A stretch of DNA of 60,652 nucleotides, taken from Candidatus Saelkia tenebricola (GTDB lineage: Bacteria; Omnitrophota; Gorgyraeia; Kaelpiales; Kaelpiaceae). Position numbers and translations under genes: made by a program. Location of the stretch: contig JAVCDA010000021.1 of assembly GCA_030765145.1 (NCBI GenBank), positions 1 to 60,652 on the forward strand. Direction: 5' to 3'. Of the stretch, positions 28,661 through 37,346 are shown in pieces. The notes under the pieces are model-generated. The model was not told the DNA's origin and made no database searches. It was given only the letters and a program-made list of their open reading frames with translations. How positions within the stretch are numbered: the first letter of the stretch is position 1; each line of letters opens with the position of its first letter.

Positions 28661-28682
28661 AGTTCAAGGATAATAAGTAACA

Positions 28683-29384
28683 ATGTCTGTATTATTGATA
28701 ACATTGGGTGTCGGGTTAGTAGTAGCATCAATTTTTATTATTTTTCGTTCTGAGATTGATGCTACTGTGGAAAGAGATCCTGCAGCAAGAAGCAGATTGG
28801 AGATAATTTTTCTCTATTCAGGATTTCATGCAATTGTTGCTTATAGGGTAGCTAACTTATTGCGGAGATTAAAAATCCCAGTAATACCTCGGCTAATTTC
28901 TCAAATCTCACGGTTATTTACCGGTATAGAAATTCATCCTGGTGCGATGGTGAAAAGAGGATTATTTATAGATCATGGTATGGGTGTTGTAATAGGTGAG
29001 ACATCTGTAATAGGTAATAATGTTACTATTTTTCAAGGTGTTACTTTAGGAGGAACGGGTAAAGAGCGTGGCAAACGCCATCCGACTATAGGGGATAATG
29101 TTGTTATTGGAGCCGGCGCTAAAGTTTTAGGAAATATTAATATTGGAAATAATGTTCAAATCGGTTCTAATGCAGTGGTAATAAAAGATGTTCCGAATAA
29201 TTCCACAGTTGTAGGTGTTCCGGGTAGAATTGTTAAAAGAGAGGGGGTAAAGGTTACTGCTATTACTCTTGACCACACTAATTTACCTGATCCTCTTGCA
29301 CAATCGATAAACAAGCTTCAGGACGAAATAAACGTAATTGAAAATGTTATCAAAGATTGGAAACAAAGAAAACGGATGAATTGA
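28683..29384 (+). CDS. cysE: Serine O-acetyltransferase with N-terminal membrane segment
   Basis: Makes O-acetylserine for cysteine synthesis. The 233 residues show the ERDPAARS motif (about 30-37), a short helical domain and a left-handed beta-helix of hexapeptide repeats (GIEIHPGAMVKRGLFIDHG, IGETSVIGNNVTIFQGVTLGG, IGAGAKVLGN), then a polar helical tail. This is the short EpsC/CysE form. Unusually the first 21 residues are a hydrophobic helix, suggesting membrane attachment; no later ATG would remove it. AAGGAT lies 11 bases before the ATG. cysS follows three bases after the stop. Confidence 0.9.
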   Translation: MSVLLITLGVGLVVASIFIIFRSEIDATVERDPAARSRLEIIFLYSGFHAIVAYRVANLLRRLKIPVIPRLISQISRLFTGIEIHPGAMVKRGLFIDHGMGVVIGETSVIGNNVTIFQGVTLGGTGKERGKRHPTIGDNVVIGAGAKVLGNINIGNNVQIGSNAVVIKDVPNNSTVVGVPGRIVKREGVKVTAITLDHTNLPDPLAQSINKLQDEINVIENVIKDWKQRKRMN

Positions 29385-29387
29385 AAA

Positions 29388-30836
29388 ATGGGGATTAGAG
29401 TTAAAAATACGTTGACTGGGAAAAAAGAAGAATTCAAGCCTATAAAAGAGGGCGAAGTCAAAATATATCTTTGTGGTCCTACGGTATATGATGATCCGCA
29501 TATAGGACATTTACGAAGTGCTTATGATTTTGATGTTATAAGAAAATATTTTATTTTTCGTGATTATGAGGTTTTATTTTTGCGTAATGTAACAGATGTT
29601 GACGATAAAATTATTCAAAAAGCAAAACAGTTAAATAGTGACAATCTCCTTAAAGCTACCAGGGAAATCTCTGAAAAATATTATAATTCGTATTTTTTGT
29701 GGATGAGTAAATTTGGGATTGCTTCTCCTGATATAGAGCCTTGGGCAACCGATCATATATTTCAGATGCAAAATTTAATCGTGAGGTTGATTGAAAAAGG
29801 TTATGCTTATGAATCCGGCGGAGATGTGTATTTTAGTGTAAGAAAATTTAAAAGTTATGGCAAACTGTCTGGTAGGTCAGTCGATGATATGATTGTGGGT
29901 TCACGTGTTGAACCTCTTGAGACAAAAAATGATCTGCTTGATTTTGCGGTTTGGAAAAAATCAAAACAGGATGAACCTTCCTGGAGTAGTCCCTGGGGAG
30001 AGGGTAGGCCTGGTTGGCATATAGAGTGTTCTGCAATGAGTATGTTCTATTTTGGTGAAAGTTTTGATATCCATTGCGGTGGACGTGATTTAATTTTTCC
30101 TCATCATGAAAATGAGATTGCACAAGCGGAAGCGGTGACAGGTAAAGTCTTTGCGAAATACTGGCTGCATAATGGTATGCTTACAATTAATGGGGAGAAA
30201 ATGTCTAAATCTCTGGGGAATTTTGTTACTGTTGAAGATGTATTAAAAAAATATCATCCGGATGTTGTAAAATTATTTTTTCTTTCAGCTAATTACGATA
30301 GTCCTATAGATTTTACATGGGAAAGGTTAGAGGAGTCAAAAGTAGCTAAGGAGCGTTTCGATTCTTTTTTTTCCAAAGTCAGGAATTTGAAGAAAAGCAG
30401 ACATCGAGAGCAAGAAAATGTATTTTTTGAAGATTTTTTAAAATATGAATTACAGGTTAAGAATTTAAATATTAAATTTATTCAAGCTATGGATGATGAT
30501 TTTAATACGGCTTTGGCAGTTGGAGTTTTATATGAATTGCTTAATTTAGGCAATAAGATTTATCAAGATGAAAAACTATCTTTTCCTCAAAAAGTAATTT
30601 TATTGAGGAAAATAGAGTATTTTCTTTTAAAATCTGGTACAATATTTTCTCTATTTACGTGTGATGAGATTCAAAGTCATGATTATAGCTTTATGATTCA
30701 AAATATTATAAAAATAAGAGAAGAAATTAGAGATTCTAAACAATTTGAACTGGCGGATAGAATTAGAGATATTTTGCAGGATGTAGGCATTGTAATTGAA
30801 GATGGCAAAGAAAATTCCAGCTGGAGAAAGATTTAA
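29388..30836 (+). CDS. cysS: Cysteinyl-tRNA synthetase
   Basis: Class I synthetase charging tRNA-Cys. The 482 residues have the zinc-site YLCGPTVYD near residue 28, HIGH box PHIGHL, GRPGWHIECSAMS, the FPHHENEIAQ zinc ligands and the KMSKS loop (EKMSKSLGN). Length is normal. It follows cysE with only three bases between, the same cysE-cysS pairing as in Bacillus, which links cysteine supply to its use in translation. Confidence 0.97.
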   Translation: MGIRVKNTLTGKKEEFKPIKEGEVKIYLCGPTVYDDPHIGHLRSAYDFDVIRKYFIFRDYEVLFLRNVTDVDDKIIQKAKQLNSDNLLKATREISEKYYNSYFLWMSKFGIASPDIEPWATDHIFQMQNLIVRLIEKGYAYESGGDVYFSVRKFKSYGKLSGRSVDDMIVGSRVEPLETKNDLLDFAVWKKSKQDEPSWSSPWGEGRPGWHIECSAMSMFYFGESFDIHCGGRDLIFPHHENEIAQAEAVTGKVFAKYWLHNGMLTINGEKMSKSLGNFVTVEDVLKKYHPDVVKLFFLSANYDSPIDFTWERLEESKVAKERFDSFFSKVRNLKKSRHREQENVFFEDFLKYELQVKNLNIKFIQAMDDDFNTALAVGVLYELLNLGNKIYQDEKLSFPQKVILLRKIEYFLLKSGTIFSLFTCDEIQSHDYSFMIQNIIKIREEIRDSKQFELADRIRDILQDVGIVIEDGKENSSWRKI

Positions 30837-30839
30837 AAG

Positions 30840-31787
30840 ATGAAGGCAAAACATAAAGAGGCATTAGCGGCTTATTTGTTTTTAACCCCCAATTTTATTG
30901 GGTTTTTAATTTTTACATGTTTGCCGGTTATTTTTTCTCTGTTTTTGAGTTTTTTTCGGTGGGAACTTATAACAGGAGATGGCGGTTTATTTTCCGGCCT
31001 TAAATTTGTAGGTTTTGCGAATTTCATCAAGTTGTTAGGATTTCATTTTGAAACAGGACATTTAGTTGCTAATGATCCCCATTTTTGGTACTACCTTTAT
31101 AATACTGTTTTTATGATGTTGATAATCCCAGTAGGGATATTGGGGTCATTAATTCTGGCATTGGCTGTAAATCAAAAATTGAAAGGTATAGCTGCATATC
31201 GTTTGATTTTCTTTTTGCCTGTAATTTGTCCTATCGCTGCAATTGCAGTATTGTGGAAAGTATTATTGAATCCTGATTTTGGATTGATAAATAATTTAAT
31301 ATCCAAATTTGGAATTTTTATGGGTTTGGACATAATAGGTCCTAATTGGCTTTCAGATGCTATGTGGGCAAAACCAGCTGTTATGCTTGTAAGTTTATGG
31401 ATGACAGTAGGGGGGTATAATATGATTTTATATCTTGCTGCTTTACAGGGTATTCCCAGGGATCTATATGAAGCGGCAGATATTGATGGTGCTAGTGGTT
31501 GGCATAAATTTCGCTATATTACTTTTCCCATGATTTCTCCTACGACTTTTTTTATAACAATTATGAGTATTATTGGTGGGTTGCAGGGTGGTTTTGCTAT
31601 TATATATATACTCACTGGTGGAGGTCCTGCAAATTCTAGCACCACCATTATGTACTATATATTTACCAATCTCTATGAATTCCAGAAAGCTGGTTATGCA
31701 GCTGCTGTGGCATGGGTATTATTTATAATTATTTTTGTTTTTTCGCGTCTTTATTGGAAAAGAGGTGGAAAACTTGTGCACTATTGA
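30840..31787 (+). CDS. Sugar-type ABC transporter permease (MalF/UgpA family)
   Basis: A 315-residue inner-membrane permease with about six helices. It begins AYLFLTPNFIGFLIF as in MalF/UgpA proteins and carries the EAA coupling loop YEAADIDGASGWHKFRYITFP. The ligand is probably a carbohydrate or glycerol-phosphate-type solute, by family only. It starts three bases after cysS. The partner permease follows, but there is no binding protein or ATPase gene nearby. Confidence 0.88.
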   Translation: MKAKHKEALAAYLFLTPNFIGFLIFTCLPVIFSLFLSFFRWELITGDGGLFSGLKFVGFANFIKLLGFHFETGHLVANDPHFWYYLYNTVFMMLIIPVGILGSLILALAVNQKLKGIAAYRLIFFLPVICPIAAIAVLWKVLLNPDFGLINNLISKFGIFMGLDIIGPNWLSDAMWAKPAVMLVSLWMTVGGYNMILYLAALQGIPRDLYEAADIDGASGWHKFRYITFPMISPTTFFITIMSIIGGLQGGFAIIYILTGGGPANSSTTIMYYIFTNLYEFQKAGYAAAVAWVLFIIIFVFSRLYWKRGGKLVHY

Positions 31788-31796
31788 GGGTTTAAC

Positions 31797-32678
31797 ATGA
31801 TAAAGCAATTGAATAAAAGAAATATCAAAAAGAAAATGTCCAAAAGCAAGATTTTAAAGAAGGTTTTCTCCTATCTTTTACTTTCCATTTTTGGGTTTAC
31901 CATGATTTTACCGCTTGTGTGGATGGTTTCTACCTCTTTTAAAGAAGCTATTGAGGTTTTTACTGAAGATCCCTTAGATTGGAAAACATGGATACCAGAG
32001 AACTTTCTCTGGAGAAATTATTTAGAAGTTTTTAATGTTTTACCGTTTTTAAAATTTTATTTTAATTCTATAATTGTTGCCATGTTTGTTACTTTAGGAG
32101 TTGTGGTAAGTAGTTCGCTGGCTGGATATGCTTTTTCACGCCTCAATTTTATAGGACGGGATAAAATATTTTTTGCCTACCTTTCTACCATGATGATTCC
32201 GGGAGCGGTGGTTATAATACCTGTTTTTATTTTAATGAGATATCTGGGATGGATAGATTCGTATAAAGCACTTATTATCCCTGCGATGTTTACAGCATAT
32301 GGAACATTTATGTTGCGGCAGTTTTTTATGTCTCTACCTAAGGATTTAGAAGATGCGGCAAAGATAGATGGCTGCGGATTTTTCGGTATTTATTGGAGAA
32401 TAATCCTTCCGCTTTCAAAACCTGCTCTAGCAACTCTTACGGTATTTACATTTATCGGTAATTGGCAGAGTGTGCTTTGGCCGTTATTGGTAACTAATTC
32501 TATAAAGATGTTTACTGTTCCTATTGGTCTGGCTTATTTTGAATCCCAGTATTATTTGGTTAACTGGACTCTTCTTATGGCTGCTTCTGCTATGGCTATT
32601 ATGCCTATCGTAATTATCTTCCTCTTTGCCCAAAAGTTCTTTATAGCAGGCATTAAGCTGGAAGGAATCAAAGGATGA
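31797..32678 (+). CDS. Sugar-type ABC transporter permease (MalG/UgpE family)
   Basis: A 293-residue permease with about six helices, the second of the pair. It has the MalG features SLAGYAFSRLNFIGRD, the EAA loop LEDAAKIDGCGFFGIYWRIILPLSKPALATL and a C-terminal AGIKLEGIKG. It overlaps tmk by 4 bases. The cognate ATPase (MsmX-like) and binding protein must be elsewhere if the transporter works. Confidence 0.88.
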   Translation: MIKQLNKRNIKKKMSKSKILKKVFSYLLLSIFGFTMILPLVWMVSTSFKEAIEVFTEDPLDWKTWIPENFLWRNYLEVFNVLPFLKFYFNSIIVAMFVTLGVVVSSSLAGYAFSRLNFIGRDKIFFAYLSTMMIPGAVVIIPVFILMRYLGWIDSYKALIIPAMFTAYGTFMLRQFFMSLPKDLEDAAKIDGCGFFGIYWRIILPLSKPALATLTVFTFIGNWQSVLWPLLVTNSIKMFTVPIGLAYFESQYYLVNWTLLMAASAMAIMPIVIIFLFAQKFFIAGIKLEGIKG

Positions 32679-33286
32679 GAGGTGTTTTTGTAACATTTGA
32701 GGGTATAGAAGGATCAGGAAAATCTACTCAAGCAGAGCTTTTTATTCAATGGTTAAAAAAAAGGAAGCGAGAGATTCTGTTTCTGAGAGAACCTGGATCA
32801 ACTTCTATAGGTGAGGAAATTCGGGGAATATTGTTATCGCTTGAGCATAAAAATTTTTGCCCTACTGCTGAGTTTTTACTTTTTTTATCTGCCAGAGCGC
32901 AGTTGGTTAGGGAAAAAATCATACCTGCCTTAGAAAAAGGAATAATTGTTATCTTAGATAGATATTCGGATTCAACATTGGCATATCAGGGATATGGAGA
33001 AGGTATATCTCTTGAGTTAATTAAAAAGCTGAATTATTTTGCCACTTCGGGGTTAAATCCGGATATTACATTTCTTTTAGATATAGAGATAGAGGATGGT
33101 TTAAAAAAAGCAGGGCTAAAGGATCGGATTGAAAAAAAAGGTTTAGAATTTCATAAAAAAGTTCAAAATGGTTATTATCAATTAGCCGCGAGTTTTAATG
33201 AAAGGATGTATGTTATTAAAGTGCAGGAAGATATTTTAGAAACTCAGAAAGAAATTCAATGTGTTTTTCAGGAAAAATTCCTCTGA
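32675..33286 (+). CDS. tmk: Thymidylate kinase
   Basis: Phosphorylates dTMP to dTDP. The 203 residues show the P-loop FEGIEGSGKSTQAELF, the dTMP-binding REPGSTSIGEEIR, the DRYSDSTLAYQGYG motif and a short LID region near residue 145 (KKAGLKDRIEKKG). The length is normal. The ATG overlaps the preceding permease stop by 4 bases. Confidence 0.95.
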   Translation: MRGVFVTFEGIEGSGKSTQAELFIQWLKKRKREILFLREPGSTSIGEEIRGILLSLEHKNFCPTAEFLLFLSARAQLVREKIIPALEKGIIVILDRYSDSTLAYQGYGEGISLELIKKLNYFATSGLNPDITFLLDIEIEDGLKKAGLKDRIEKKGLEFHKKVQNGYYQLAASFNERMYVIKVQEDILETQKEIQCVFQEKFL

Positions 33287-33353
33287 TATAAGTCTTTTTT
33301 TCCTCATACTCTCTATGTTCTGATAAAATAATAGACAAGAAACAAGTATTGTT

Positions 33354-34844
33354 ATGTTGAGAAAATTAATTTTCATCTTCACAGCTATTCTCTGGGTTTT
33401 TACTTTATTTTTATTTTATAAAAAAGAGATTCTTCCCGGGAAAAGAGTAGATTATCCTTATAGAGAATTTTTGACTTCAGATTTATTTTTAAAAGAGGAA
33501 TGGTTTGGAATTTATTTCAACCAAAATAAAATAGGTTATGCTAATTTTACTGTTGGTTTAGACAGTGTAGATGCTGATACGGAATATAAGATAAATGGAG
33601 AAGCTTTTGTGGTTCTTCCAGTTTTAGGGGTTAATAAAAAAAGCTGGGTACAGATTAAATCCCATGTCGATTTGGAGTATAGGCTAAAAGATTTCTATTT
33701 TTTATTTTTGGCAGAGGGATTAAGGACAGAAATAAAAGCAAAAAGAATAGGAGATTATGAGTTTGAATTAGAAATTAAAGAAGGTGTTAAGATTTCAAAA
33801 AGTGTTATTGAACTTCCCAAGGGTGTTGTTTTAAGTGGCATATTTGGTCCCTTAAAAGAGTTTAAGAACCCTGTTTTAGGAAGAAAAATAAAGTTTTACA
33901 CCTTCAACCCTCTAACATTAAAATCCGAGGAGGTTTATGCAGAGGTTGTTGCTCGAGAAGAAGTGCGCTTTGATGATGAATTGCGTGAGGTGTATATAGT
34001 GAAAACAAAATTTTCAGGATTAGAGTCTGAGTCTTGGCTTGACGAAGATGGCAGGCTATTAAGAGAAGAAAGTCCGTTGGGTATAAATATTGTTAGAGAA
34101 CCCCAGATGAAGGCATTAGGTTTTCTTGGGGAAGTGAAAGATATTTCTTGGGATTTGGCAAAAGTTTTTTCCCTTTCATCAAATGTTCAACTAGAATCTT
34201 TGAGAATTAATAGTCTCACTGTTTTATTAAGAGGTAAAAATTTAGATTCTCAAAAAATATTAAATGGGAGACAGAAGATTCTGGGAACAAGAGTTTTAAA
34301 AAATGGTGTAAAGGAGATATGTCTTAAAATCACAAAAGATGCAGATGAAATATCTTTAGAAAATAGAGAAAAATATCTTAAATCAGATAATTTTATTCAA
34401 ACCCAAGACCCTGAAATTAAGGCTCTGGCGAAACATCTTACAGAGAACAGTGCGACTGAGATTTCTAAAGCCAAAGATATCGCAATTTGGGTTTACAATT
34501 ATCTTGAGAAGAAAATCACATTAAGTATTCCTTCGGCTTTAAATGCACTTAATCTTGGGCAGGGAGATTGCAATGAACATACATTTTTGTTTACAGCTAT
34601 ATCCAGGAGTGCTGGAATTCCTACCAAAATTAAAAACGGTTTAGTATATATCGAAGAAAGATTTTACTATCATTCTTGGCCGTCGGTCTATGTAGATAAC
34701 AGATGGATAGACATAGATCCAACATTGAACCAGTTTCCTGCAGATCCTACTCATATTATGCTTGTGGAAGGAGAATTGTCGGAGCAGTTTGATATTTTAA
34801 AAATTTTAGGAAAAATAGAAATCGAGGTGAAAGATTATGAATAA
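33354..34844 (+). CDS. Transglutaminase-like protein, exported and membrane-anchored
   Basis: A 496-residue protein with an N-terminal signal anchor (about 3-22) and a C-terminal transglutaminase-like cysteine protease fold. The catalytic triad is visible as Cys406 (GDCNEHT), His440 (YYHSWPSVYV) and Asp455 (IDIDPT). The N-terminal 350 residues look like an extracytoplasmic beta-rich domain without recognised motifs. It overlaps an ABC ATPase gene by 8 bases, and an ABC-2 permease follows. Family members are peptidases or cross-linking enzymes; the substrate is unknown. Confidence 0.82.
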   Translation: MLRKLIFIFTAILWVFTLFLFYKKEILPGKRVDYPYREFLTSDLFLKEEWFGIYFNQNKIGYANFTVGLDSVDADTEYKINGEAFVVLPVLGVNKKSWVQIKSHVDLEYRLKDFYFLFLAEGLRTEIKAKRIGDYEFELEIKEGVKISKSVIELPKGVVLSGIFGPLKEFKNPVLGRKIKFYTFNPLTLKSEEVYAEVVAREEVRFDDELREVYIVKTKFSGLESESWLDEDGRLLREESPLGINIVREPQMKALGFLGEVKDISWDLAKVFSLSSNVQLESLRINSLTVLLRGKNLDSQKILNGRQKILGTRVLKNGVKEICLKITKDADEISLENREKYLKSDNFIQTQDPEIKALAKHLTENSATEISKAKDIAIWVYNYLEKKITLSIPSALNALNLGQGDCNEHTFLFTAISRSAGIPTKIKNGLVYIEERFYYHSWPSVYVDNRWIDIDPTLNQFPADPTHIMLVEGELSEQFDILKILGKIEIEVKDYE

Positions 34845-35574
34845 AACAGTAATTAGAACTCAAAATTTAAGCAAGCAATTTAATTCTACCTGGGTGGTGA
34901 AAAATTTAAATATCGAGGTCTATGAAGGAGAAATTTTTGCTTTTCTGGGTCTTAATGGTGCAGGAAAAACAACGACAATAAAACTCCTTACAGGACTCTT
35001 AAAGCCTACGAGAGGAATGGTTGAAATTTGCGGTTATGATATTCAAAAGGATTCTCTTAATGCTAAGCGGTCGATTGGATATATTCCGGATGAGCCTTAT
35101 CTTTATGAAAAGCTTACAGGTAGAGAGTTTTTAGAGTTTATAGCCGAACTGTATAGTATTTCTAGGAAAGATATGCTTCAGGCAATTGAATATTTTATTG
35201 ATTGTTTCCAAATGAAAGAATATATAGATAATTTAACTCAGGATTATTCCCATGGCATGAAACAGAAGTTGATCTTTGCTGCAGCGTTTATCCATAATCC
35301 CCGTGTTGTTATTATAGATGAACCTCTTGTAGGTTTAGATTCAGCAAGCGGTAAAAAAATTAAGCAATTGTTAAAAAAGAATGCATCAGAAGGTATTAGC
35401 TTTTTTATTTCCACTCATACGCTTTCTTTTGCAGAAGAGATAGCTTCCAAAATAGCGATTATTGACAAAGGACAGCTTGTTGCTATTGGAACTCAAGAAG
35501 AGTTGAAAACAAGAAGCGGGATTGAAGGTAATTTAGAGGAAGTATTTCTAAAAATTACAGAAGAAGAAAGGTAA
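34837..35574 (+). CDS. ABC-2-type transporter ATP-binding protein
   Basis: A 245-residue ATPase with Walker A GLNGAGKTTTIKLL, Q-loop near IPDEPYLYEKLT, signature YSHGMKQKL, Walker B VVIIDEPLVGLD and switch FISTHTLSF. The IPDEPYLYEKLTGREF stretch and overall form match exporter ATPases of the CcmA/DrrA group. It overlaps the transglutaminase gene and is followed one base later by its permease. Confidence 0.93.
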   Translation: MNKTVIRTQNLSKQFNSTWVVKNLNIEVYEGEIFAFLGLNGAGKTTTIKLLTGLLKPTRGMVEICGYDIQKDSLNAKRSIGYIPDEPYLYEKLTGREFLEFIAELYSISRKDMLQAIEYFIDCFQMKEYIDNLTQDYSHGMKQKLIFAAAFIHNPRVVIIDEPLVGLDSASGKKIKQLLKKNASEGISFFISTHTLSFAEEIASKIAIIDKGQLVAIGTQEELKTRSGIEGNLEEVFLKITEEER

Positions 35575-35575
35575 A

Positions 35576-37252
35576 ATGTTAAAACCGGTTTTTAAAGCTA
35601 AATGCAGAATTTTAATTCACACGATCAAAGAGATTATTCGAGCTCCGTTGCTTAAGATATTGGTTATAATTGTTTTCATGTTTGGAATGATTTATGCCTG
35701 TTACAGTTTTACTCATTATATATTTAAGCTACTTAATAGCATTGAAGGTGCAGGTTCTTTTTTATGCGATAAACTACTGAATGTGTTTTTTATGAGCTTA
35801 TTTTTCCTGCTTATATTTAGTAATGCGGTTACAAGTTATTCTACCGTTTTTTGTGCTAAAGAAATAAGAATGCTCTTAACACAGCCTTTAGAGTTTAAAG
35901 AAATATTTCTATCTCGGTTTTTAGAATCGATGGTTTTGACTTCTTGGGCTTTTTTGGTTTTAATTGGGCCTTTTATATATGCTTATTCTGTGGTTAGAAA
36001 AACATCGTTATTTTACATAAGTCTAAAGTTCCTATCTGTTGTACCCTTCATTTTTATAGCAGCAGTTCTAGGAACGTTATTAACATTGTTTCTCATTCGC
36101 TTGATGCCAAAGAGAGATTTAAGGCCTTATCTGATTACATTTTCGGTAATTTTAATTGTGGTATCCATATTTTATTTTAGAAATATATATTTGAAGAAAG
36201 AATTAATGGGTAAAGGTGGTATGGTGTTTTTTATATCTCAACTTATACCTTTTTCAAACTTTGCTGAGAAACCCTATCTTCCTTCCTATTGGCTGAGCAA
36301 ATCAATAGTAATGGCATCTAAGGCTTCAGTTAGCCAATTTTTGTTCTATTTTTGGTTATTGTTCATAAATGCTGTTTTATTTTTTCAGATAATGGTTCAT
36401 CTTGTTCCATATAGCTACTACACATCTTTGGTTGCTATTAGTTCTCAATCAGGTATGGGTGTAAAAGTAAGAACAAAGTTTTGGAAATTATTGAAGGGAA
36501 TGTTGGTGTTTTTGCGTTTACGAGAAAGAGAAATTGTGATTAAAGACATAAAAACAATTTTTAGGGATCCAATTCAATATTCTCAAATTTTGATATTTTT
36601 TGGAATTTTAGCAATTTATTTTACTCATTTGCAAGGTGAGTATTATCAGTCATTTCCAACGAAATGGAAGATTTTTATTGCGTTTTTAAATCTTGCTGCC
36701 ACAAATCTAGTTTTAGCTTCTCTGGCATTAAGGTTTATTTATCCTTTGATAAGCTTGGAAGGTAAGAGGATGTGGGTATTGAACTTAGCTCCGATTTCAC
36801 AATGGAACTTGATATTTACAAAGTATTTGACGATTTCATCATTAGCTTTAATTATAACAGTCAGTTTAATTGTGATTTCCAATACCATGCTTAGGATAGA
36901 GCAGGAGTTTATAAAGGTGAGCATAGTAAGCAGTATTGTTTCTTCTTTTACTATAACAGGTATAATAATTGGGCTTGGGAGTTGTTTTGCTAATTTTAAA
37001 GAAGAAAACCCTGCGCGAATAGTAGCTGGATTTGGAGGGACATTAGCGCTTGTGGTTTCTCTTGTCTATGTGGGGAGTATGGTTTTTATATCTGCTTTTC
37101 CTTTTTGGTTGCATATGCTAGGTAAAATCTCTAATTCAGAACTTAAAACATATGTTGATTTATCCTGTTTTGTTCTAGTAGTGATAAGTGCGATTTTGAT
37201 TTTTATACATCTTTATCTGGGCAAAAAACATCTTGAAGTCGCAGAGTTTTAA
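35576..37252 (+). CDS. ABC-2-type transporter permease, large
   Basis: A 558-residue membrane protein with about 12 hydrophobic segments in two halves joined by a polar stretch (about 295-330). It has no sharp sequence motif, but size, topology and position after the ATPase make it the permease of the exporter. The polar loop RLREREIVIKDIKTIFRDP resembles that of large ABC-2 permeases. Cargo is unknown; the linked transglutaminase-like protein may act on it outside the membrane. Confidence 0.8.
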   Translation: MLKPVFKAKCRILIHTIKEIIRAPLLKILVIIVFMFGMIYACYSFTHYIFKLLNSIEGAGSFLCDKLLNVFFMSLFFLLIFSNAVTSYSTVFCAKEIRMLLTQPLEFKEIFLSRFLESMVLTSWAFLVLIGPFIYAYSVVRKTSLFYISLKFLSVVPFIFIAAVLGTLLTLFLIRLMPKRDLRPYLITFSVILIVVSIFYFRNIYLKKELMGKGGMVFFISQLIPFSNFAEKPYLPSYWLSKSIVMASKASVSQFLFYFWLLFINAVLFFQIMVHLVPYSYYTSLVAISSQSGMGVKVRTKFWKLLKGMLVFLRLREREIVIKDIKTIFRDPIQYSQILIFFGILAIYFTHLQGEYYQSFPTKWKIFIAFLNLAATNLVLASLALRFIYPLISLEGKRMWVLNLAPISQWNLIFTKYLTISSLALIITVSLIVISNTMLRIEQEFIKVSIVSSIVSSFTITGIIIGLGSCFANFKEENPARIVAGFGGTLALVVSLVYVGSMVFISAFPFWLHMLGKISNSELKTYVDLSCFVLVVISAILIFIHLYLGKKHLEVAEF

Positions 37253-37272
37253 TAATAGGCAGTTGTTTAGAG

Positions 37273-37320
37273 AAAATTTTCCCCTAGAATGAAAATTTAT
37301 TTTTAGGGGAACAAAGTTAT
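37273..37320. terminator. Bidirectional terminator between convergent operons
   Basis: TTCCCCTA (37279-37286) pairs with TAGGGGAA (37304-37311), flanked by an A/T run on each side (AAAATTTT before, ATTTTT inside). It lies between the plus-strand ABC permease and the minus-strand RND gene, whose stops face each other. Confidence 0.65.
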
Positions 37321-37346
37321 TAAATAAAGGTAATTAGTATGTCTGT

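Larger units (their letters stand above)
28336..28682. other. Intergenic region between divergent cysD and cysE
   Basis: A 347-base non-coding stretch separating minus-strand cysD from plus-strand cysE. It holds a candidate plus-strand promoter (28462-28489), an inverted repeat (28503-28548) and a possible 36-codon ORF (28550-28660), described separately. The cysD-proximal 120 bases are AT-rich; I could not find a convincing minus-strand promoter or an operator. Confidence 0.7.
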
